7,234 nt of DNA from assembly GCA_025360565.1 (NCBI GenBank), contig JANYBY010000331.1, positions 1 through 7,234 of the forward strand, in the 5' to 3' direction. Below are positions 1 through 6,005 of the stretch, piece after piece (within the stretch, counting starts at the first letter, position 1; the number at the start of each line of letters is the position of its first letter). Origin of the DNA: Bacteroidota bacterium. Its GTDB lineage: Bacteria; Bacteroidota; Bacteroidia; B-17B0; Aurantibacillaceae. A program made the position numbers and the translations under genes. A model generated the notes under the pieces. The model ran no database searches. It was not told where the DNA came from and worked only from the letters and a program-made list of their open reading frames with translations.

Positions 1-306
1 AGTTAACCGGCCTTTATTGGTGAGTATAGATTTGCAGTATTCTGCAAAATCGTTCAAATGATTTAAAGCTTGAGTATTATTGCAAACTAAATTTGTTTGG
101 AGCCACAGAGCTAAAATGCCGTCGTTTTGTTTTAATTGCGAATTAAAGCTGATAGTTTTTGCCGGTGGCATTAACATACCTCCCGAGGGAGAAAAATGCG
201 AGGGGGTTTGCTTAAGAATAAATCCTCCAAAATTGGGCAGTACCATATAATTATTAAAGAACAACTGCTCTTTAATACCTTTAATTATAGTTTGGTGTAC
301 ATTCAT
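1..306 (-). CDS. HU-CCDC81-type domain protein, N-terminal part (runs off the left edge)
   Basis: Reading the minus strand from the ATG at 306 gives 102 open codons up to the window edge. Residues 22-29 read VLPNFGGF, followed by PPAKTISFN (47-55) and LKQNDGILA (58-66). This closely resembles the first HU-like domain of the bacterial CCDC81 family (VPGFGGF ... PPSKxISFN ... LxxNDGLLA), recalled from family knowledge. In Bacteroidota these proteins usually carry two HU-like domains, then a membrane segment and a C-terminal SPOR domain that binds denuded peptidoglycan. Only the first domain and part of what follows are visible here. Cellular role is not established; an envelope or peptidoglycan link is inferred from the usual SPOR partner. 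The ATG is preferred because the FGGF motif then lies about 23 residues in, as is normal for the family. The only upstream in-frame alternative is a TTG at 351, just after a stop. No signal peptide is visible. It is transcribed divergently from the DUF1571 gene. Confidence 0.8.
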   Translation of the reverse strand, partial: MNVHQTIIKGIKEQLFFNNYMVLPNFGGFILKQTPSHFSPSGGMLMPPAKTISFNSQLKQNDGILALWLQTNLVCNNTQALNHLNDFAEYCKSILTNKGRLT

Positions 307-338
307 TTTTGGCGGGCAACAAATATAGCTTTCTAAAC

Positions 339-346
339 CAAATATA
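339..346 (-). promoter_or_regulatory. Candidate -7 element(s) for the HU-CCDC81-type gene
   Basis: On the minus strand 346-339 reads TATATTTG, an exact match to the Bacteroidota -7 consensus TAnnTTTG, and would give a leader of roughly 25-30 nt before the ATG at 306. A second identical TATATTTG lies at 327-320, 19 bp nearer the gene, but would leave a leader under 10 nt. Neither copy has a TTTG at the ideal 17-23 bp upstream spacing; the nearest for the proximal copy is at 356-353, 25 bp away. The assignment is therefore tentative. Confidence 0.35.
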
Positions 347-406
347 AACAATCAAACTTACAGAATTCTTGTTTTTTTTAAGATACTTTTAAATAATCTG
401 TAATTT

Positions 407-439
407 TTTGTATATGTTTATTAGATTGTAGTATTTTTA
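407..439 (+). promoter_or_regulatory. Weak candidate promoter for the DUF1571/LysM gene
   Basis: TTTG at 407-410 is followed after 21 bp by TATTTTTA (432-439), which matches the Bacteroidota -7 element TAnnTTTG except for its last base. The element ends only 6 bp before the GTG start at 446, so use of this promoter would give an almost leaderless transcript. No better match was seen in the 139-bp divergent intergenic region, which otherwise shows only AT-rich sequence. Confidence 0.2.
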
Positions 440-445
440 CCGGTC

Positions 446-1300
446 GTGTTTTTTAAGAAGTATTCATATTTAATTCTTGCCTTGTTAATAATAACAGGCA
501 GTCATTTTGCCCAAGTAAAAACCGGACCAACTTGTAAGGAGTTAATTTTAAAATCAATTAAGTCCATACGTGATGTTAAAGGTTTAAAATACCATTTAAA
601 GATAACAGAAAGAGGAAAAAAGGGCTATAATTTTTACGAAAGCTCTGTTAAATTTTCGAGGCAACCCCGGCTTATTTATTTGTATATAAAAGGTATTGAA
701 GTGCTATGGCTGCAAGGTAAAAATAAGGGCAGGGCTTTGGTTAAACCAAATGCTTTTCCTTACATAAATTTAAATCTTGATCCAATGGGTAATTTAATGC
801 GGCAAGATCAGCACCACACATTGAACGAAATGGGTTTTGATTATTTTGGAAATGTGATCGAATACAACATGCTAAAATTGGGCGAAAAGTTTGACGAATA
901 CTATACCCTCGCGGGCGAAGAAAGAATAAATAACCGGCCTTGTTATAAAGTGATCATTGAAAATAAAGATTTCGCATATATTGATTATGTTATAGGCGAA
1001 AATGAAAGCATAACAAGTATTGCCCGTAAACATTTTATAAGCGAATACATGATAGTGGAAAAAAACCCGAAGTTTAAAGATTACTTTGATATTTTAAAAA
1101 AGGGAAACGTTATTAAAATTCCAACATGGTATTGTAAAACAGTGGTAATGTATATTGACCAACTATATTTTTTACCAATCAGCGTAAAAGTAAGCGATGA
1201 TAAAGGTTTATTTGAGGAATACAATTACCATTTTTTGCAGGTTAATCCAAAATTTGAAGAGGGAGAATTTACCCGTCATTACAAGGAGTATAAATTTTGA
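446..1300 (+). CDS. Secreted DUF1571 protein with an embedded LysM-like module
   Basis: This is a 284-residue protein starting at GTG. Residues 1-22 form a signal peptide (positive FFKK, hydrophobic LILALLII core, small-residue end SHFAQ), and no lipobox cysteine follows, so a periplasmic or exported soluble protein is expected. The body matches my recollection of the Bacteroidota DUF1571 family: an N-terminal half with GIEVLWLQGKNKGRALVKP (83-101), LNLDPMGNLMRQ (109-120) and QHHTLNEMGFDYFG (122-135), and a C-terminal half with YIDQLYFLPISVKVSDDKGLFEEYNYH (236-262). DUF1571 resembles lipoprotein-carrier-like beta folds, but its function is unknown. Residues 179-226 look like a LysM peptidoglycan-binding module (YVIGENESITSIARK, an ISEYMIVEKNP segment, then LKKGNVIKIP) sitting inside the family region. 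Length and ends look complete. GTG is chosen because the frame opens only at 425 and the next Met is at residue 114, which would remove the signal peptide. No clear Shine-Dalgarno is seen, as is usual in Bacteroidota. Confidence 0.8.
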   Translation: MFFKKYSYLILALLIITGSHFAQVKTGPTCKELILKSIKSIRDVKGLKYHLKITERGKKGYNFYESSVKFSRQPRLIYLYIKGIEVLWLQGKNKGRALVKPNAFPYINLNLDPMGNLMRQDQHHTLNEMGFDYFGNVIEYNMLKLGEKFDEYYTLAGEERINNRPCYKVIIENKDFAYIDYVIGENESITSIARKHFISEYMIVEKNPKFKDYFDILKKGNVIKIPTWYCKTVVMYIDQLYFLPISVKVSDDKGLFEEYNYHFLQVNPKFEEGEFTRHYKEYKF

Positions 1301-1367
1301 GCCACATGTTCGCGGCCTAATGAAAAATGCCGAAATTTAATTACAACCATTTAGATATAAGTTTATT

Positions 1368-1387
1368 AACAATTCTGAGGAATTGTT
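1368..1387. other. Perfect 8-bp inverted repeat (hairpin) after the DUF1571 gene
   Basis: AACAATTC (1368-1375) and GAATTGTT (1380-1387) are exact reverse complements around a TGAG loop; a U-G and a U-A pair can extend the stem outward. It lies 67 bp after the stop codon. The stem is AU-rich and is not directly followed by a T-run; the nearest is TTTTTT about 15 nt later. It could be a weak terminator, an mRNA 3'-end stabiliser or a protein-binding palindrome. The rest of the 202-bp gap holds only the promoter of the next gene and no credible small ORF. Confidence 0.4.
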
Positions 1388-1449
1388 GAAAAGATTAACG
1401 CCTTTTTTAGGGTTATTTGATAAATCGCCAGTTTTTAATGATGAATGGA

Positions 1450-1480
1450 TTTGCTTTATTCCTAAAATTATTTAGCTTTG
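1450..1480 (+). promoter_or_regulatory. Bacteroidota-type promoter of the large surface-protein gene
   Basis: TTTG at 1450-1453 (-33 element) is followed by exactly 19 bp and then TAGCTTTG at 1473-1480, an exact match to the -7 consensus TAnnTTTG. Spacing falls within the 17-23 bp known for the primary sigma factor of this phylum. The inferred transcription start is near 1485-1488, giving a leader of about 15-18 nt before the ATG at 1503. This implies that the surface protein is transcribed independently of the upstream DUF1571 gene. Confidence 0.65.
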
Positions 1481-1502
1481 AGCGAACAAAAACCTTTTTC
1501 CA

Positions 1503-4500
1503 ATGAATAAAATTTATCCGAGGCTAATACTATTTTTTATTTTTTTGGCTTTTGCTCAAAAAGGAATTTCCCAATTAAACGCGCAAGCGATAACAAGTAA
1601 GTTAAAAAGCTTACAAATTTTCGCAAAGGATTCACTTACAGATTTTGATGAGGTGAATTACCGCGCCATGGCTTTGTATGATGGGTTTGTGGGCGATGAG
1701 TACTCTGTTTTTATGTACAATCAAAAACGGGCATTTATTGATAGAAAATACAATTTAAGCCCTCCGCAAAATCAAAATAACGGGGGTGGCGGAAGAAACG
1801 GTGGCGGAAACATAATGGCTTATAACGGGGGCGGAGGTAATCAGATCATGGTTGCACCTTGTGTTAACGAGGGTTTTGAAGCAACTCCTCCGGGACAATA
1901 TACTTCAATAACCGGGTGGACAATCAATGAAGGTCAAAATGGAACTTCTTTTGGTGGACAATATTACAATACTTGCAGTGTTGCAGTTATGCCTGTGGGC
2001 ATATTTAGCTTAGTGCCTTCAGAGTTTTGGATAAGGTCTACACCAATAGCGGATGGTAATTTTCCGGGTGGTATCGCAGCTTCTCCTTTGGGCGGAAACA
2101 ATGTTGCTCAGCTAAACAACAGTCTTACTGCCAGCGGACAAATTACAAAAATGTCGCAAACATTTCCTGTAACTGCGTCAAATTGTGTTTTCAGATTTGC
2201 TTATGCCGCTTGTTTCAATGGTACTGGTCACTTATGTTGCGATCAGCCATTTTTAAATATTAAAGTAAAAAACTGTGCTAACGTTGTATTGGCTTGTCCG
2301 CAGGTTTCTGTTATTGCTTCTGGCCCTTCCTGTACACTTGGTACTCCTGGATTTTTAACCAATGGCTTTGGTTATCTTTATAGAAACTGGACCGTGCAGG
2401 CAATTAGTTTGCAGCCATATATTGGAACTTGTGTAACTATTGAAGTGGCCGTGGGCGATTGCAGCGGCTGGGCACATTTTGGGTATTGCTATTTTGATTC
2501 GGAGTGTGCGCCAATGGATCTGGTTGTAAACGGTGTGGTTTTTCCTGCGGGAATTAACGCTACTACTGTATCTGCCTGCAGCCTTGGTAATGCTACAATT
2601 GTAGCGCCTCCAAATCTTGGCCCTTATAATTGGATGGGCCCTCCGGGTTCAGGTATAGTCAATAGTCCGAGCCAAACAATTATTACAAATGTTAGCGGAA
2701 ATTATACCTTAACAATGAATCCTATTGGCGCTTGTGCCCCAATTATTCAAACTGTTACTTTATTATTTTCTTCTCCTCCGGTTGCCGGATTTAGTGTAAC
2801 CAATTTATGTAATGTATTTACATTTTCAAATACGGGCTCACCGGCACCTGCCGTTCAAACCTATTCTTTTGCGGGGCCTGCGCCACCAGCAAGCTATACT
2901 ACAAGTGCTGCCACTTCTTCTCTTTCTTTTCCAACACCCGGAACCTATACGGTTACGCAGGTTATGACTAACACTGCCGGCTGTACTGCAACCGCGCAGG
3001 TCGTCATAGTCGTCCCGGCTGCGCCTAATGCCGCATTTTCCATAAATAGTCATACACAATGTTTAACCGGAAATAGTTTTAGTTTTACAGCGGCTAGTCC
3101 GGGTGGTGTTCACGGGTATACATTCAGTCCTGCTGCCGGTGCGCCGCCCGTGGGCAACACACCTAATTATGGTTTTGTTTCCTTTACGTTACCCGGAACT
3201 TATACGGTAACGCATGGCGTTACTGTTGGGGCCTGCACCTCTTTTTCAACCGATATAGTGGTCATAAATCCGATGCCAACGCCAACCGTGAGCAATAACG
3301 GACCGGTATGTTTAAATACGCCAATAATTTTGAGCGCATCAGGCGGTACATCATATGCATGGAGCGGACCGTTAGGTTATGTTTCCGCGGTTCAAAACCC
3401 TACAATCGTTAACGCCACATTGGCCATGTCCGGTGCTTATACTGTGTTGGTTACTTCGGCTGTTGGCTGCACTGCCACAGCTGTTACCAATGTAACGGTT
3501 TACGCCTTGCCATCTCCTTCCATTACAAGTAATAGCCCGGTTTGTGTGGGTACAGTTTTAACCTTAACCGCAAGTGGAGGTTCAAATTATGTTTGGACAG
3601 GGCCAAACGCATTTACAAGTACATTAACAAGTCCGGTAATTAATAATGTGAGTTTAGCGGCAAGCGGAATTTATACATTACTCGCAGGTGGTGGTAATTG
3701 TACCGTACTCACAACGGCATCAATAACAGTTAATCCATTACCAAATCCAATTATAGGGAGCAATAGCCCTGTTTGTTTAAATCAACCATTAAACCTAAGC
3801 AGTGGTGGTGGTACGCAATACGCATGGGCAGGGCCCGGAGGCTATTCATCGCTGATTCAAAATCCAATTATTCCGGTTTCTTCAATGACCAATTCAGGAG
3901 TATATACTGTAAATGTTACCGATGCGAATACATGTTCTAAAACCGCTACAACAAATGTGGTTATTAATGCATTGCCAATTCTTGTAGTTAATAATCCTAC
4001 AAATTGCGTTAATTCAACAATATTTTTAACATCAGCAGGAGCACTTAATTATGCATGGACGGGGCCTTTAGGTTATACTTCCGGATTTCAAAATCCAAGT
4101 ATTCCTTTTGCAACCGTTCCAATGAGCGGACAATATACAGTTTTAGGAACAAGTGCCGCAGGCTGTACGAGTACTGCTGTTTCAAATGTTTCAGTTAGCC
4201 CTTCTCCAACTGCTGTAATTGTAAGTAATAATCCGGTTTGTTTTGGTAAAACCTTAACACTTAACGGAAGCGGCGGCGGAACTTATTTATGGACCGGGCC
4301 AAACGGATTTACAACTATAAATTCAAATAACGTTATTAATAATGTAACCTTGCCTGCAAATGGAACATACAGTTTACTGGTAACAGTTAATACCTGTACC
4401 AATTTGGCAACACTTGTTGTTACAATTAATCCTTTACCGATACCTGTTATTCAATTAAATAATCCGGTTTGTTTTAATTCACCGATCACCTTTACAGGAA

Positions 4501-5909
4501 CTGGCGGAGTTACTTATACCTGGACCGGTCCCGGAGGATTTAACAGTACGTTTCCGAGTCCTGTCATATTGCATGCTTCAGTTGCAAATACAGGTATTTA
4601 TAATTTAGTAACCAAAGATGTTAATGGTTGCGTAAACTCTACAACTGCTTCGGCCGTGGTGCTTCCGTTACCTGTAATTTCGGTTCAAGGCAGTACGGTT
4701 TGTTTGGGTAATACCGCAACATTAGCAGTGCAAAGCGATCCCGGCGCTATATATAATTGGATGGGTCCCAACGGATTTGTTTCAACTACAACTGTGAATT
4801 TATTTCCTAATCTAACATACAGTACCGTTGGTTTATATACGGTTGTTGTAACCGGCACAAACCAATGTTCAGATGTTTCAGTTGCGAGTGTAACTAATTT
4901 TCCTCCGCCTGTTCCAACTGCTTCAAACAGCGGGCCGGTTTGTTTAAACGATAAAGTTGATTTTACAAGCGAAGGCGGTTTTGTTTATCAGTGGACAGGA
5001 CCAAATCAGTTTTTAAATAATAATCAGAACACAACTTTATTGAGTGCAAACTCAATGGATGATGCCGGAACTTATACCCTTGGAGTGATTGATAACAAAG
5101 GCTGTCAGGGCTTTACCACAACACGCTTAGAGATCCGTGCCTTACCTTCGGGAACTGTGAAGCCAAGTGCGGATAAATTCTGTGTCCCATTCTGTTCAGG
5201 ATTTTCAGTTGTGAGTCCTGCATCAATACAAGCGACATATTGGACAATGAATAGTGGTGGATCGGCATACGCGCCAATTTATAACAGTTGTTTTACCAAG
5301 CCCGGTTCTTATGCTTTGATTTCGAAGTTCACCGATAATTTTGGTTGCAGCAATACCAGTACATTAATGGTTAACGCGTATCCTGTGCCAATCGCTGATT
5401 TCCATTTTGGCCCCGGAGACCCTATTGAAAATCAAGATGTAATATTTACCGATAATTCACGCGGCGAATACATAAATGGATGGACTTGGTTCTTTGGCGC
5501 GAATAATAAAATTTCGCTTCATCAAAACCCAACACATTTATTTGAAGAGCCGGGCGCGTTTGCCGTTGCTTTGATCGCTGAAAATAAATGGGGTTGTAAG
5601 GATACAGTTGTTAAACCAATAGTTATTGGTGAGGACTTCAATATTTTTGTGCCTAATGCGTTTACACCCGATGGTGATGGATTAAATGACCTTTTTCAAC
5701 CGAAAGGACACGGCATTGTAAGTTACGATCTGATGGTTTTTGACCGCTGGGGCGAAAAATTATTTCACACCAACGATTTCTCTAAAGGCTGGGATGGTAT
5801 GTTCAGGGGCACTTTGAGCAAAGAAGACACTTACGTTTGGCAAATAGTAGTTAAAAACAAGGAAGGAAAATCAAAAGAATTAAAAGGAATAGTTACTTTG
5901 ATACGCTAA
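1503..5909 (+). CDS. Giant multi-domain PKD/Ig-like cell-surface protein with T9SS type B (CHU_C) sorting domain
   Basis: This is a 1468-residue exported, probably surface-attached adhesin-like protein. Residues 1-24 are a signal peptide (NKIYPR, LILFFIFLAFA, ending GISQ). Residues 25-90 are polar and partly helical, followed by a Gly-rich linker (93-113). A Cys-rich globular domain spans about 117-336, starting CVNEGFEATPPGQY and ending in GDCSGWAHFGYCYFDSEC; similar N-terminal domains occur in other CHU_C proteins, possibly as a jelly-roll fold. An Ig-like segment (about 340-425) and two PKD-like domains (about 427-506 and 508-592) precede eight tandem Ig-like repeats (593-1215). Then come a degenerate PKD-like segment (1216-1296) and a clear PKD domain (1297-1376; WTWFFG, NPTHLFEEPGAF, GCKDTV). 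The C terminus (1377-1468) is a gliding-motility-associated type B domain: VPNAFTPDGDGLND, FDRWGEKLF, GWDG, TYVW. The type B domain predicts export by T9SS. Ligand is unknown. ATG at 1503 places the signal peptide at the N terminus. A promoter precedes the gene and a terminator follows it. Confidence 0.9.
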   Translation: MNKIYPRLILFFIFLAFAQKGISQLNAQAITSKLKSLQIFAKDSLTDFDEVNYRAMALYDGFVGDEYSVFMYNQKRAFIDRKYNLSPPQNQNNGGGGRNGGGNIMAYNGGGGNQIMVAPCVNEGFEATPPGQYTSITGWTINEGQNGTSFGGQYYNTCSVAVMPVGIFSLVPSEFWIRSTPIADGNFPGGIAASPLGGNNVAQLNNSLTASGQITKMSQTFPVTASNCVFRFAYAACFNGTGHLCCDQPFLNIKVKNCANVVLACPQVSVIASGPSCTLGTPGFLTNGFGYLYRNWTVQAISLQPYIGTCVTIEVAVGDCSGWAHFGYCYFDSECAPMDLVVNGVVFPAGINATTVSACSLGNATIVAPPNLGPYNWMGPPGSGIVNSPSQTIITNVSGNYTLTMNPIGACAPIIQTVTLLFSSPPVAGFSVTNLCNVFTFSNTGSPAPAVQTYSFAGPAPPASYTTSAATSSLSFPTPGTYTVTQVMTNTAGCTATAQVVIVVPAAPNAAFSINSHTQCLTGNSFSFTAASPGGVHGYTFSPAAGAPPVGNTPNYGFVSFTLPGTYTVTHGVTVGACTSFSTDIVVINPMPTPTVSNNGPVCLNTPIILSASGGTSYAWSGPLGYVSAVQNPTIVNATLAMSGAYTVLVTSAVGCTATAVTNVTVYALPSPSITSNSPVCVGTVLTLTASGGSNYVWTGPNAFTSTLTSPVINNVSLAASGIYTLLAGGGNCTVLTTASITVNPLPNPIIGSNSPVCLNQPLNLSSGGGTQYAWAGPGGYSSLIQNPIIPVSSMTNSGVYTVNVTDANTCSKTATTNVVINALPILVVNNPTNCVNSTIFLTSAGALNYAWTGPLGYTSGFQNPSIPFATVPMSGQYTVLGTSAAGCTSTAVSNVSVSPSPTAVIVSNNPVCFGKTLTLNGSGGGTYLWTGPNGFTTINSNNVINNVTLPANGTYSLLVTVNTCTNLATLVVTINPLPIPVIQLNNPVCFNSPITFTGTGGVTYTWTGPGGFNSTFPSPVILHASVANTGIYNLVTKDVNGCVNSTTASAVVLPLPVISVQGSTVCLGNTATLAVQSDPGAIYNWMGPNGFVSTTTVNLFPNLTYSTVGLYTVVVTGTNQCSDVSVASVTNFPPPVPTASNSGPVCLNDKVDFTSEGGFVYQWTGPNQFLNNNQNTTLLSANSMDDAGTYTLGVIDNKGCQGFTTTRLEIRALPSGTVKPSADKFCVPFCSGFSVVSPASIQATYWTMNSGGSAYAPIYNSCFTKPGSYALISKFTDNFGCSNTSTLMVNAYPVPIADFHFGPGDPIENQDVIFTDNSRGEYINGWTWFFGANNKISLHQNPTHLFEEPGAFAVALIAENKWGCKDTVVKPIVIGEDFNIFVPNAFTPDGDGLNDLFQPKGHGIVSYDLMVFDRWGEKLFHTNDFSKGWDGMFRGTLSKEDTYVWQIVVKNKEGKSKELKGIVTLIR
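3279..5147 (+). repeat. Eight tandem Ig-like protein repeats of 77-80 residues within the surface protein
   Basis: Residues 593-1215 of the surface protein divide into eight units with boundaries at about 593, 671, 748, 826, 903, 980, 1058 and 1137. Each has an N-terminal Cys (mostly in PVC), a Trp 17-19 residues later (YxWxGP), an SGxYT-like strand, a second Cys and a closing LP/SP/PP linker. First Cys positions are 603, 681, 758, 835, 913, 990, 1067 and 1147. Second Cys positions are 656, 733, 811, 888, 965, 1043, 1122 and 1201. The Trp residues are 620, 698, 775, 852, 930, 1007, 1086 and 1164. The units are diverged at DNA level, but an 18-nt exact match remains between units 5 and 6 (4227-4244 and 4458-4475). 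The Cys pair and Trp are what an Ig-type sandwich with one disulfide per unit would need; the disulfide is inferred. Confidence 0.85.
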
Positions 5910-5929
5910 GATATTTTTAAATTATTTGT

Positions 5930-5968
5930 AAATGCCCTTCACTAAACTGAAGGGCATTTTATTTTTTT
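5930..5968 (+). terminator. Strong intrinsic terminator after the surface-protein gene
   Basis: AAATGCCCTTC (5930-5940) is an exact reverse complement of GAAGGGCATTT (5949-5959), an 11-bp stem extendable by one A-U pair to leave a 6-nt loop. The stem runs directly into a T-tract (5957-5960, then seven T at 5962-5968). It starts 20 bp after the TAA stop. The GC-rich core plus T-run is a classical rho-independent terminator. It isolates the surface-protein unit from the rhomboid gene, whose start lies only 38 bp further on. Confidence 0.9.
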
Positions 5969-6005
5969 AACCTCATTCTTTGAATAATTTTCTCAAATTT
6001 ATAAG

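Noticed and set aside
931..941. An 11-nt sequence TAACCGGCCTT shared with positions 4-14
   Set aside because: The two copies lie in unrelated coding sequences read in opposite directions, with no extended similarity or repeat structure. Chance is sufficient.
1441..1509. Short frame MMNGFALFLKLFSF... ending in a TGA that overlaps the ATG of the surface-protein gene
   Set aside because: It has about 22 codons and spans the predicted promoter, so the transcript would start inside it. There is no independent evidence for a leader peptide.
2838..3059. Minus-strand open frame of 73 codons inside the surface-protein gene
   Set aside because: The translation is Arg/Cys/Ser-rich and unlike any family, and it lies fully antisense to a well-supported PKD-repeat coding region. 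It is a shadow frame.
3279..5147. Regular repeats considered as a CRISPR array or DNA-level tandem repeat
   Set aside because: The periodicity is in the protein (77-80 residues per unit) with strongly diverged DNA and one continuous reading frame. There are no short identical repeats with unique spacers.
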